DNA of 64,000 nucleotides, from positions 5,208,001 to 5,272,000 of the forward strand of contig NZ_JAPEOX010000001.1 in NCBI RefSeq assembly GCF_026340675.1. The letters run 5' to 3'. This document shows, one piece after another, positions 35,225 through 44,060 of this stretch. The notes beneath the pieces were generated by a model, which did no database searches, was not told the origin of the DNA, and saw nothing but the letters and a program-made list of their open reading frames with translations. Each line of letters begins with the position of its first letter. The stretch's first letter is position 1. The translations under genes were made by a program, and so were the position numbers. This DNA is from Streptomyces sp. NBC_01264. Lineage in GTDB: Bacteria; Actinomycetota; Actinomycetes; Streptomycetales; Streptomycetaceae.

Positions 35225-35333
35225 TCAGCAACTCCCGAACAACGGGGGAACCTCAACGGCGCACGCCGTCCTCCACCGAGATGACGGTCGCCGGTCTGTC
35301 TTCCCCGTCGGCCGGTCCCGCTCCAGACACGGA

Positions 35334-35369
35334 TCAGGGCCGCGCGGCAAACGCTGCGCGGCCCTGATT
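35334..35369. terminator. Terminator-like hairpin
   Basis: Stem ATCAGGGCCGCGC / GCGCGGCCCTGAT with loop around GGCAAACGCT. It lies about 115 bases downstream of the cold-shock gene at 35484 (minus strand) and just after the IS3 element. Confidence 0.7.
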
Positions 35370-35483
35370 CAGTACTCCTTGGATCCCGCCGGCCTCACAG
35401 ACGTCCGCTGCCTCGGCGCCTGCGGGCTGTACGCACAGCCGTGAGCGCCGATCGCGGCGGCCGCGCGGGCGGGGTGGGGAGGG

Positions 35484-35687
35484 TCAGGCCGGATTGATGT
35501 TCTCGGCCTGGGGGCCCTTCTGGCCCTGGGTGACGTCGAACGTCACGACCTGGCCCTCTTGGAGCTCGCGGAAGCCCGAGGAGTTGATCGCGGAGTAGTG
35601 GGCGAAGACGTCCGGGCCTCCACCGTCCTGGGCGATGAAGCCGAAGCCCTTTTCAGCGTTGAACCACTTCACAGTTCCCGTAGCCAT
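35484..35687 (-). CDS. Cold-shock protein (third paralogue)
   Basis: A 67-residue CspA-type protein ([26 protein letters not shown]). It differs from the two duplicated copies in the second half ([20 protein letters not shown]), so it is an independent paralogue. It lies next to MerR-like copy C rather than a helicase gene. The upstream 250 bases to 35935 have a short leader and no gene. Confidence 0.95.
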   Translation of the reverse strand: MATGTVKWFNAEKGFGFIAQDGGGPDVFAHYSAINSSGFRELQEGQVVTFDVTQGQKGPQAENINPA

Positions 35688-35935
35688 GTCTCATGCCTTC
35701 CAGTCGATGAACGCCTCCCGCTCCATGCGGAAGACGGAGGTGATCGTCCTGGTTCCTGCGGCACTGCACAGCAAAACGCCCACACCAAGGCGTGGGCAAG
35801 GGGGACTTCCGAACCACGACAGCTGACGCAGACGCTACACGCCCCCAACGGCCCGTCACCATAGGAAACAAGGTGCGTCATACCTCCGACACGCGCGGGC
35901 GGGAGTGCCCACCGCGATCGGCGGGCACGTCCACC

Positions 35936-36274
35936 TCAGGCCGCCGTGCGCGGGCGCCCTTCGGACGCGGGGGATTGGTGCTCGGCGTTGACGCGCTGAG
36001 CTTCCTCAAGTCGGATCTCCAGCATCACGATCCGACAGGCGGCCTCAATGGGAGTGCCCCGGTCGACGAGTTCCCGGGCGCGGGCGGCAATGCGCAACTG
36101 CGAGCGGGAGTAGCGGCGGTGGCCGCCCTCGGAACGCAGCGGGGTGATCAGGTGGGCCTCTCCAATGGCGCGGAGGAAGGCCTGGGTGGTGCCGAGCATC
36201 TCTGCGGCCCGGCCCATCGTGTAGGCGGGGTAGCCGTCGTCGTCGAGACGGCTGAACGAGTCGTCTGCTGTCAT
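35936..36274 (-). CDS. MerR-like regulator, copy C
   Basis: A 112-residue paralogue of copies A and B and the most diverged: substitutions in the recognition region (TTQAFLRAIGEAHLITPLRS) and in the second half (EAACRIVMLEIRLEEAQRVN). The ribosome site is also different (GTGAGGTGCGATG). Between this gene and the intact ATPase gene at 37137 lies its leader. Confidence 0.85.
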   Translation of the reverse strand: MTADDSFSRLDDDGYPAYTMGRAAEMLGTTQAFLRAIGEAHLITPLRSEGGHRRYSRSQLRIAARARELVDRGTPIEAACRIVMLEIRLEEAQRVNAEHQSPASEGRPRTAA

Positions 36275-36970
36275 CGCACCTCACTGCGAAACAGGTGGAG
36301 GAAGGGGGGTCGGAACACGGGGAGGGGCCCTGGCGCGTACGACACCAGGGCCCCGAAGGAACTGCTGCACCATCTGCCGGCCCTGTTACTGCGCCGGCCA
36401 TCTGTTTCCGCCGACCCGGCCGAGATGCTGCCGGGAACGCGGGGATCGCGGTTGCTTGACCGGAGACCACCTCACTATCGATGTCCTGCGGTACCCGGAC
36501 CGAGGCTTACGTCCGGGCGATCCTGATGGCGCTTCAACTCCTCCGTTCATCCCTCGGTGTCAACTGCTTGAAAAGCGGGGGACCGCGTACTGCTGGTACT
36601 TCTTTCTGTACTGCGAACCGCTGTTACTGCTCGTGACCTGCCCTAGCGTCACGTTCGGCAGCCAGCCCCGTCGCCCGTCCTGCGTCTGCTCTGGCTTGGA
36701 ACCCCACTGCCGAACTTCCCGGTGCGCGCGCCCGCAGCCGACGCCTTCACCGAGGTGCTGCTCACTGACTTCGCTGCTGGGTACTGCTCGTGGTGGCCCC
36801 TGATGTCTGCGGGCCACCTGGTCCGGTCGTCAGTCCCGTTGCCGTCCTGCACCAGCCCTGGCTTCGGAACTCCACCACCGCACCGTCCTGCGTACTGCAC
36901 CTACGGGTACTGCCTGTACTGCTGCCCGGCAGTTCGTCTCTGCCCGGCCCTGCGGTCTCTCTGGGTTACG
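36275..36970 (-). promoter_or_regulatory. Long structured leader of MerR-like gene, copy C
   Basis: About 696 bases. The terminal hairpin keeps GGGGCCCTGG / CCAGGGCCCC arms with a changed loop (about 36323-36354). The enclosing helix is a perfect 9-bp pair, GTTCGGCAG at 36653-36661 with CTGCCGAAC at 36707-36715. From 36653 to about 36780 only about three bases differ from copy A by eye, although the protein-coding parts of the two copies differ more. ACTGC words recur throughout. Confidence 0.55.
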
Positions 36971-36976
36971 AGAGAA

Positions 36977-37005
36977 ACCATAACCACGCCACCGCCCAAT
37001 GTCTA
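36977..37005 (-). promoter_or_regulatory. Promoter of MerR-like copy C leader
   Basis: Minus-strand TAGACA (complement of 37000-37005), 17 bases, TATGGT (complement of 36977-36982), with the inverted repeat TCTCT-N8-AGAGA directly downstream. Confidence 0.6.
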
Positions 37006-37136
37006 CTCCAGCGAGGATAGATTTTTGAGTGCGTGTCACTGAGGTAATCGGGTCCCGTCAGGTTGAACAGTCGTGGGTCAGGGAACAACGACCGGGCAGG
37101 CAAGGCCGGACACCGACAACAGACCCGGAGCGCGCG

Positions 37137-37541
37137 ATGACCACGATGAGCGCCGAGTGCACAGCCCTTGCTTCGCCCTCCGCCGTCGCCGAGGCGCGCC
37201 AGGCCACCCGGACATTCCTCGGAGCCCTTGGGCCGTGGGGCATCGATCGGGATTGCGCCGACACCGTGATCCTGGTCGTCTCCGAACTCGTCACCAACGC
37301 CCTGCGCCACGGCGGCGGCGCCCACACGCTCCGGCTGGCCGTGCACCCCGACACCATCGAGGTCGCCGTCGAGGACTCCAGTCCCCACCCGCCGCGCATG
37401 CGCACACCCGACCTCGTCGACGGCACCGGCGGGTTCGGCTGGCCCATGGTCAAAGACCTCGCCCACGCCACCATCGTCACGCCCACGCCCGAAGGCGGCA
37501 AGACCGTACGAGCCCTCCTGCCCCGTCGGACGGGCGGATAG
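37137..37541 (+). CDS. RsbW-like anti-sigma-factor ATP-binding protein, copy C (intact)
   Basis: A 134-residue GHKL ATPase-fold protein of the HATPase_c_2 group. The N box is ELVTNALRHGGG, G1 is VAVEDSSPHPPRM, and the ATP-lid glycines are GTGGFGWPMVKDL. Such proteins act as serine kinases or sigma-factor binders in partner switching; the GAF-SpoIIE phosphatase beside copy A is the natural antagonist type. ATG at 37137; no strong ribosome site is seen (GAGCGCGCG). Divergent from MerR-like copy C. Copy A is broken, so this is the only functional one. Confidence 0.85.
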   Translation: MTTMSAECTALASPSAVAEARQATRTFLGALGPWGIDRDCADTVILVVSELVTNALRHGGGAHTLRLAVHPDTIEVAVEDSSPHPPRMRTPDLVDGTGGFGWPMVKDLAHATIVTPTPEGGKTVRALLPRRTGG

Positions 37542-37666
37542 GCGGCGAGCCCGCGGGCGGGTAGCCGATCCAGGGCCCCTCCGCGCGGAGTCCTGGCGGT
37601 CAGGACTCGGGGCCGGGCTTGGCGGGGCGGTCCACCCGTCTGCGCTTCCATGCGGGTATGCGGAAG

Positions 37667-37696
37667 GGCCCGATCGGTGTGTGCCGGTCGGGCCCT
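37667..37696. terminator. Bidirectional terminator hairpin, copy C
   Basis: GGGCCCGATCGG-TGTGTG-CCGGTCGGGCCC between the convergent ATPase and SCO5918-like genes, with one G-T pair. It corresponds to 17242-17285. Confidence 0.8.
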
Positions 37697-37734
37697 GTTC
37701 GCTGTTCGGGTGGCGGCGTGCGCCGGCCTACCGG

Positions 37735-38052
37735 TCAGGCGGTGACGGGGGTGCCGAGCATCGCGGAGGCTCGCTGGAGCGGGCTGAGTACGCGTGTGGC
37801 GATGGCGGCCCGGGGAATGCTGCTGCCGCGGCAGGTGAAGCCGAGCTGGGTCATGGCGCGGAGGACTTCGCCGGCGCTGAAGTCGCGGCGGTCCTGGCGG
37901 GTGAGGACCTGGCCGACCTGCTTGACGGGGTAGGTGCGGCGGCCGATGATCACAGAATCGCCGATGACCTGCTCGGGCTTGATGCCCTTCATGGACTCCA
38001 GGACACCGCTCTTGGTCAGGTCGAACGGGAAGCGGGCGATGACACAGCGCAT
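37735..38052 (-). CDS. SCO5918-like family protein, copy C
   Basis: A 105-residue paralogue of 17319-17633, with one extra residue (GSSIPRAAIATRVLSPLQRA). Same operon position at the end of the helicase-CBS transcript, 49 bases after the CBS stop. Confidence 0.75.
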   Translation of the reverse strand: MRCVIARFPFDLTKSGVLESMKGIKPEQVIGDSVIIGRRTYPVKQVGQVLTRQDRRDFSAGEVLRAMTQLGFTCRGSSIPRAAIATRVLSPLQRASAMLGTPVTA

Positions 38053-38101
38053 GATGCCTCACAGAGAGAAGAAGGGAACGGTCCGGCCACGGTGAGGTGG
38101 T

Positions 38102-38506
38102 TCAGCGGGCGAGGGCGAGGACGCCCAGAGCGCTGCCTTGTTCGTCTACGACGGCCAGGGCGGCAACGTTGCGGTAGCGCATCGCGTGCTCGGCCTCGGC
38201 CATCGCGGTCGTGGGCGAGGCGAACGGCTGGCCGTGGCCGAGGACATCGCGCAGACGGAGCCGGTCGGTGTACGCGGAGCTGTCGCGGATGGCGCTGAGC
38301 CGCGTCCGCGTGATCAGTCCGGTGCAGAGGCCGTCCTCGTCGCAGACGAGCAGATGATCCGTGCGGGAACCGGCCGTGACGGCCAGGGCCACCTCGACGG
38401 TCATGTCGTCGCAGACCTGCGGACCGGCCGCCTCCATGGCGTCGTCCACCGTCCTGCCGACGATGTCGACGTGCGGGGAGCGGGGCTGCATCTGGACCAG
38501 CGTCAA
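38102..38506 (-). CDS. Tandem CBS-domain protein, copy C
   Basis: A 134-residue two-CBS protein, paralogue of 17683-18105, lacking the His-Ala repeats near the N-terminus and with changes in the second CBS (MRYRNVAALAVVDEQGSALG). The TTG start at 38506 has the identical AGGAGG spacing. Likely co-transcribed with the helicase. Confidence 0.85.
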   Translation of the reverse strand: MTLVQMQPRSPHVDIVGRTVDDAMEAAGPQVCDDMTVEVALAVTAGSRTDHLLVCDEDGLCTGLITRTRLSAIRDSSAYTDRLRLRDVLGHGQPFASPTTAMAEAEHAMRYRNVAALAVVDEQGSALGVLALAR

Positions 38507-38552
38507 AATCTGCCTCCTGCAGAGATGGGTCAGTTTCCTGATCACGTGGTTC

Positions 38553-40073
38553 TCAGGCCGCCGCATCAAAGGCGGACTGCCGCGCGCTCGCACGCCGTGC
38601 GGCCGAAGCGGGACCGCGGCGGCCGCGGGAGGCCGTACTGCGCTTGGCGCGTTCGACGACCGGGGCGGTGATGGTGACCGGGATGCCGGAGGGTGCTTGC
38701 GCGCCGGTGATGCGGTTCAGGACCTCGTCGCCCGAGTGGACCTGAGTGGTTTCCGGGCTGATCCCGGCGGCCTGCATGAGGCGTGCCATCTCGCGGCGCT
38801 GGTTGGGGGTGACCAGGGTGACGACGCTGCCGGACTCGCCTGCGCGGGCGGTACGGCCGCCGCGGTGCAGGTAGTCCTTGGGGTCGGTCGGCGGGTCGAC
38901 GTTCACGACGAGGTCGAGGTTGTCGACGTGGATGCCGCGCGCCGCCACGTTGGTGGCGACCAGGACGCTGACGTGCCCGCTCTTGAACTGGGTGAGGGTA
39001 CGGGTCCGCTGCGGCTGGGACTTCCCGCCGTGCAGGGCCGCGGCGCGCACTCCGCTGCTGAGCAGGTGCTCGGTGAGGCGGTCCACGGCGTGCTTGGTGT
39101 CCAGGAACATGATCACGCGGCCTTCGCGGGCGGCGATCTCGGTCGTGGCGGCCTGCTTGTCGAAGCTCTGCACGTGCAGGACGTGGTGCTCCATCGTGGT
39201 GACCGCACCCTGCGAGGGGTCGACGGAGTGCACGACCGGGTCGGTCAGGTAGCGGCGCACCAGCAGGTCGACGTTGCGGTCCAGCGTCGCGGAGAACAGC
39301 ATCCGCTGGCCCTCGGGGCGCACCTGGTCCAGGAGCGCGGTGACCTGGGGCATGAAGCCCATGTCGGCCATCTGGTCGGCCTCGTCCAGGACGGTGATCC
39401 CGACCTGGTTCAGCCGGCAGTCACCCCGGTCGATGAGGTCCTTGAGCCGGCCGGGCGTGGCGACGACCACTTCCGCTCCGGCGCGCAGCGCCTGCGCCTG
39501 CCGGTAGATGGGCATGCCGCCGACGACGGTGGCCAGGCGCAGCTTGACCGCCCGGGCGTAGGGGGTGAGGGCTGCGGTGACCTGCTGGGCGAGCTCACGC
39601 GTCGGTACGAGGACCAGCGCGAGCGGCTGACCCGACTCGGCGCTCTGCCCGGCGGTACGGGCCAGCAGGGCGAGGCCGAAGGCCAGGGTCTTGCCGGAGC
39701 CGGTGCGGCCGCGGCCCAGCACGTCACGGCCCGCGAGGGTGTTGGGCAGCGTGGCGGCCTGGATCGGGAACGGCGTGGCCATGCCCTCACGGGTGAGCGT
39801 GGCGAGCAGCTGGGCCGGCATGGCGAGGTCGGCAAAGGCCTCGACGGCGGGCAGCGCGGGGGTGATCGTCTTCGGCGGGGCGAACTCCCCCTGCAGTGCG
39901 GCGGGGCGACGGCCGAAGCCTCCGCCACCGGAGCGCTTGTGGCCGCTGGAGCGGCTGGGGGCCGGTGAGCCGAATCGGCTGACCCGACCCGAACCGGAGC
40001 CGGCGGCGAAAGCGGGGCCGCCGGTGCGGCTGCGGGTGCGGGAGGAGCGGTCGTTCGTACGTGTGGGGTTCAT
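38553..40073 (-). CDS. DEAD-box RNA helicase, copy C
   Basis: A 506-residue helicase with the same motifs as copy A (GRTGSGKT, PTRELAQQV, VLDEADQM, FSATLD, HRGGRTARAG). The core is DNA-identical to copy A over about 1 kb. The N-terminal Arg/Gly/Ser tail and the last 60 residues differ. This pattern suggests recent duplication followed by gene conversion of the core, or strong selection on it. Confidence 0.95.
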   Translation of the reverse strand: MNPTRTNDRSSRTRSRTGGPAFAAGSGSGRVSRFGSPAPSRSSGHKRSGGGGFGRRPAALQGEFAPPKTITPALPAVEAFADLAMPAQLLATLTREGMATPFPIQAATLPNTLAGRDVLGRGRTGSGKTLAFGLALLARTAGQSAESGQPLALVLVPTRELAQQVTAALTPYARAVKLRLATVVGGMPIYRQAQALRAGAEVVVATPGRLKDLIDRGDCRLNQVGITVLDEADQMADMGFMPQVTALLDQVRPEGQRMLFSATLDRNVDLLVRRYLTDPVVHSVDPSQGAVTTMEHHVLHVQSFDKQAATTEIAAREGRVIMFLDTKHAVDRLTEHLLSSGVRAAALHGGKSQPQRTRTLTQFKSGHVSVLVATNVAARGIHVDNLDLVVNVDPPTDPKDYLHRGGRTARAGESGSVVTLVTPNQRREMARLMQAAGISPETTQVHSGDEVLNRITGAQAPSGIPVTITAPVVERAKRSTASRGRRGPASAARRASARQSAFDAAA

Positions 40074-40330
40074 GCGGAACCTTCCTTGATGCGGCACGTA
40101 TCAAGGAATTCCCGCAGCGTAGGAGCGGCGCAGGGAATTGCGAGAACGGGCCGAATTTGATGCGAAAGCGGATCTGGCAGACAGGAAATCTGTACGGGCT
40201 CAGGCGCTGGAATACGGTGGCGTCATGCGGACGCGACAACCAAAGCAATTGGCTCGGTGTGGCTCAGAGAGGGCCGGTCGGCCGAGTGTCTCCATGATCG
40301 ATACCGCGGGTGAACGCACCGCGGGAAATG

Positions 40331-40376
40331 CGTGCAGCTGGGGCCCGCACCCCGAGGGATGCGGGCCCCAGCTGCA
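40331..40376 (-). terminator. Terminator of cold-shock gene, copy C
   Basis: Stem GCAGCTGGGGCCCGCA with loop CCCCGAGGGA and complement, 17 bases after the cold-shock stop; counterpart of 19937-19980. Confidence 0.85.
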
Positions 40377-40392
40377 GAATGCGTGTCAGCGC

Positions 40393-41162
<770 letters not shown>

Positions 41163-41531
41163 TTGACTTCTATGTCTAAGCCTGACGAGCTGCTCGTGAA
41201 CGTCGCCGCCCTGGTGGAGTCCGGGCAGAGCAACCAGATGTCCCTGACCGTGGTCACCGGCGGTGCTGTGATCACCGGCCGGCTCGCCCCCGAAGCCGTG
41301 TGGAGAGAACGAGTGTCGGAGGTGCTGACGGATTCCGCCCGCCTGGGCGAGTTCTCCGCCATCTTCACTGCCACGACACCCAAGGAGGGTCCGCCCACAC
41401 ATCTGCACTTCCATGTGGCGCGGATCCTGCAGGGAACCGTGGGGATCCCGGAGACGGGCGGGATGTACCGCATCTCGATCAAGGACGTCAGCGCCTGGAC
41501 CGTGGGCGACTTCAGCTACTCCGACAACTGA
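41163..41531 (+). CDS. Possible GvpU-like accessory protein
   Basis: A 122-residue soluble alpha/beta protein: LLVNVAALVESGQSNQMSLT, VVTGGAVITGRLAPEAVW, THLHFHVARILQGTVGIP, YRISIKDVSAWTVGDFSYSD. The order of strands and the late V-x-G-F/W-x-x-G segment resemble gas-vesicle accessory GvpU proteins, but no other gvp gene is in the window and the match is weak. TTG at 41163 is preferred (GGAG 7 bases upstream); ATG at 41172 lacks such a site. Confidence 0.5.
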   Translation: MTSMSKPDELLVNVAALVESGQSNQMSLTVVTGGAVITGRLAPEAVWRERVSEVLTDSARLGEFSAIFTATTPKEGPPTHLHFHVARILQGTVGIPETGGMYRISIKDVSAWTVGDFSYSDN

Positions 41532-41566
41532 CCTGCGACTACGGCGAGAACCCGCCCGCAGGACTG

Positions 41567-41597
41567 AGGGCCCGACCGGTGCGTCGGTCGGGCCCTC
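41567..41597. terminator. Bidirectional terminator hairpin
   Basis: Stem AGGGCCCGACCG / CGGTCGGGCCCT with short loop between the convergent genes 41163-41531 and 41620-42051. Confidence 0.85.
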
Positions 41598-41619
41598 ACC
41601 GCCGTATCGGAGCACCAGA

Positions 41620-42051
41620 TCAGACGGCGAGCTGAGGTTGGCGCAGTTCCGCCTGGCCGAAGAGGAGGGCGTAGCCGCCGGGGAGCCGGCGCAGGATGCG
41701 GGCGAGCAGGTCGGGCCCCGCGAGGCAGGCGACGACGGCGAGTACCGCGCCGGTGTCCCAGCGTGCGGTGGCGGGGGTGGCGCCGGTGCGGGTGGCCAGG
41801 TCCTTGACGAAGCCCCAGCCGGTTAGCTGTTCGGTGTCGGGGATCTGGGCGGTCAGGGTGAGGGGCAGGCACTGGGCGAGGCCGACGCGTTCGTCTCCGG
41901 TGACTTGCCGGCCGAGGGCGGCGAGGACGGTGCGGACGGCTTCCTCGGCGCGTTCGCGGGTGGGGTACGCACCCTCGTAGCGCACACGTTCCAGCATCTG
42001 CTCGAACGACATGGCGGGCGGGGCCGGGTTCGGTCGAAGCTGGTCGTACAT
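41620..42051 (-). CDS. DUF2267-like protein 1
   Basis: A 143-residue helical protein of the DUF2267 type: FEQMLERVRYEGAYPTRERA, EEAVRTVLAALGRQVTGDER, VGLAQCLPLTLTAQI, and a final LLARILRRLPGGYALLFGQA. Start ATG at 42051 with GAAAGGC upstream. Third gene of the probable Hsp20-DUF2267-DUF2267 operon. DUF2267 proteins are frequent in stress regions; the function is unknown. Confidence 0.8.
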   Translation of the reverse strand: MYDQLRPNPAPPAMSFEQMLERVRYEGAYPTRERAEEAVRTVLAALGRQVTGDERVGLAQCLPLTLTAQIPDTEQLTGWGFVKDLATRTGATPATARWDTGAVLAVVACLAGPDLLARILRRLPGGYALLFGQAELRQPQLAV

Positions 42052-42101
42052 GGCTGCGATTGCCTTTCTCTTCGAGGTTTCGGGTCTGCGGCCGACTTCG
42101 C

Positions 42102-42494
42102 TCAAGTGGGCTGGGGGTGGCCGAAGAGGAGGTCGTAGCCGGGCGGGAGCTGGAGCAGGACTTCCCGGGTGAGGACGTCGCCCGCGGCGGCGGCGGTGGA
42201 GAGCACGGCGCCGATGTCCCACAGGGCCGTTTTCTCGGTGGCGCCCTCGATCCAGGCGGCGGTCGCACGGACGAATCGCTCCGGCGAGAGCGGTTCTGCG
42301 GCCTGGAGGGGGTTGAGGAGGATCAGGGCGTACGTCTCGGGCAGCCGGGCGGCGAGCTCGGCGCGGACACTGCCGACCAGGTGTGCGCCCAGCAGGGCCA
42401 GGACGACGCGGGCCACGCGATCGGCTTCTTCCGTGTTTTCGTACTCGCCGCGTTCCTGGACGTGGGCCAGGAACGACTCCCTGCGCATCGACAT
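42102..42494 (-). CDS. DUF2267-like protein 2
   Basis: A 130-residue paralogue of the preceding protein with the same layout: RESFLAHVQERGEYENTEEA, ADRVARVVLALLGAHLVGSV, LLQLPPGYDLLFGHPQPT at the C-terminus. ATG at 42494 or 42497. Between Hsp20 (stop 42605) and DUF2267 protein 1. Confidence 0.8.
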   Translation of the reverse strand: MSMRRESFLAHVQERGEYENTEEADRVARVVLALLGAHLVGSVRAELAARLPETYALILLNPLQAAEPLSPERFVRATAAWIEGATEKTALWDIGAVLSTAAAAGDVLTREVLLQLPPGYDLLFGHPQPT

Positions 42495-42604
42495 CACGAC
42501 GCCTCCGAGAAGGGGTGAAGGGGTGAAACGGGGGTGCGGAGGGCGGGGTGCCGGAGGGGGATCGGCTCTCCCCCGCCCTCCGCTGCCGGCTGGTGCGGGT
42601 GGGT

Positions 42605-43039
42605 TCAGCCGGAGATCTGCTTGCGGCCGGACTCGCCGCCGATGCTGATCTTGCGGGGCTTGGCGCGCTCGGCGATCGGGATCCGCAGGGTCAGGACACC
42701 CGCGTCGTAGTCGGCCTCGATGCGCTCGGTGTCCAGGGTGTCGGCCAGCATGATCTGGCGGGAGAACACACCCAGGGGACGCTCGGAGAGCTCCACCTTC
42801 ACGGAGTCGCCCTTCGCGACCGGGCGGCGCTCCGCCTTCACGGTCAGCATGTTCCGCTCGACGTCGATGTCGATCGCCTCGGTGCTCACCCCGGGGAGGT
42901 CGAAGGCGATCACGTACTCGTCGCCCTCACGGTAGGCGTCCATCGGCATCACCGACGCCTTCGACCACGTACCCGAGCTACCCGACAGCTGCTGGACGAT
43001 CCGGTCCATCTCGCGGAACGGGTCAGTGCGCATCAACAT
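42605..43039 (-). CDS. Small heat-shock protein (Hsp20/alpha-crystallin, Hsp18 type)
   Basis: A 144-residue ATP-independent chaperone. The alpha-crystallin domain spans about residues 35-130, with MDAYREGDEYVIAFDLPGVS, MLTVKAERR, and the hallmark DAGVLTLRIPIAERAKPRKI. It is divergent from the truncated RheA-like gene, and a perfect RheA-type operator lies between them (43107-43125). Two DUF2267 genes follow. Confidence 0.95.
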   Translation of the reverse strand: MLMRTDPFREMDRIVQQLSGSSGTWSKASVMPMDAYREGDEYVIAFDLPGVSTEAIDIDVERNMLTVKAERRPVAKGDSVKVELSERPLGVFSRQIMLADTLDTERIEADYDAGVLTLRIPIAERAKPRKISIGGESGRKQISG

Positions 43040-43106
43040 CGCGAAACACCTCCAGTTGGTTCAGGCAGAAACTGCCAATGCGCTTCAACGTGCATCCGTT
43101 GGAACA

Positions 43107-43125
43107 TGTCATCGAAACGATGACA
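43107..43125. promoter_or_regulatory. RheA-type operator of the hsp18 gene
   Basis: TGTCATC-GAAAC-GATGACA is a perfect inverted repeat 68 bases upstream of the Hsp20 start. It equals the TGTCATC-N5-GATGACA element I recall for RheA control of hsp18 in Streptomyces albus. Confidence 0.8.
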
Positions 43126-43167
43126 AGCAAGGAGTCATCTGGAGGATGACGAGAGACGGAGAGTGTC

Positions 43168-43443
43168 ATGAACGAGGCTGCAGAGCCGACCGCACCCGTC
43201 CCCTTCCTGGCCGCCGCCGCTGCCTTGGAGGCCATCAACCGGGCCGTCAAGGACGCGCAACACTCCTCCGCCAGAAAGCCGACGGCCGAAGCGACGCCCC
43301 CACCGGACTTGGGCTCCCACCCGGCTCTGGCTGCACTGCTTACGCTGCGGGAGGTCCGTGAACAGCTCGCAGGCTGGGAGAGCGGACTGATCGAAACCGC
43401 CCGCGTGCACGGAGCGAGCTGGGCCGATCTCGCAGGCCCCCTC
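43168..43443 (+). pseudogene. rheA: RheA-like hsp18 repressor, truncated
   Basis: The first 92 residues match Streptomyces Hsp18 transcriptional regulators (LLTLREVREQLAGWESGLIE, then ARVHGASWADLAGPL). Similarity stops abruptly at residue 92, inside the helix-turn-helix. The frame then runs antisense into another broken gene (to 43638). The family has about 200 residues. The DNA-binding function is probably lost although the operator is intact. Confidence 0.75.
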
Positions 43444-43887
43444 CTTGCGCGTGAACCCATCGTCCGTTGCCGCAACCGCTGCAGCCTTCTGCGCTGTGGG
43501 GGTGGTCTTCGCGGCCTCGGCCCGATTCTCCTTGCCGAAATACAGCAGGGTCACCGCCAGCACTATCGCCACGTATCCGATAACGACCGCTGCCACGAGC
43601 GCCCCGCTCACAATGCTGCCGATCACGGTCGTGTATGACTTCCAGGGCGAACGGAGTGGTCGGATATAGACCGCCCGAATGTCATCCCACGGCACGGAAT
43701 CGCTGCACCCAAGTTCGGCAGCAGCGTTCCGTCCTCTGTCGATGCGTTCTTCGGCGGCTGCGGTATAGCGGGCACGAACGCGGTCACGGTAGCCGGGCCG
43801 GGTTGCGGTTGCCGGCGGTAACGGAAGCGTCGGCGGGGCCGCGGTTACAGTCGGCACGGTCAAGGTCGTGGTCCTCTCTCGGGTCAC
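43444..43887 (-). pseudogene. 3'-truncated single-pass membrane protein gene
   Basis: Starts at 43887 (MTRERTTTLTVPTVTAAPPT). A Pro/Thr-rich N-terminus, a basic segment and one or two membrane helices (TTVIGSIVSGALVAAVVIGY; VAIVLAVTLLYFG) follow. The protein-like sequence ends at about residue 148, at the same base where the RheA-like gene ends on the other strand. The apparent continuation to 43135 is the RheA antisense strand. Two genes were fused tail-to-tail by a deletion or recombination. Confidence 0.6.
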
Positions 43888-44060
43888 TCAGGACACGCCA
43901 GCATCTGGGCCGCCGGTTCCGTTCGCCAAGGCACGTTCGAACGCCCGTGACGACGCGCTGCGCACCTTGCCGTGCCGGACTGGCTGAAGCGGTGTTGCAG
44001 GTAGCTGTCTGGCTTACCTCGGGCACGGGCCGGAGCCTCCTGTGAGGTGGTTCAGGCGCA

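Larger units (their letters stand above)
33933..35255 (+). mobile_element. IS3-family element, apparently intact
   Basis: The ends are a 13-base perfect inverted repeat: TGAGGTTCCCCCG at 33933-33945 and its complement at 35243-35255. The flanking direct repeat is ACG (33930-33932 and 35256-35258), the 3-base duplication expected for IS3. Length is 1323 bases. Both transposase frames are intact, so it may be active. It lies between module copies B and C. Confidence 0.92.
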
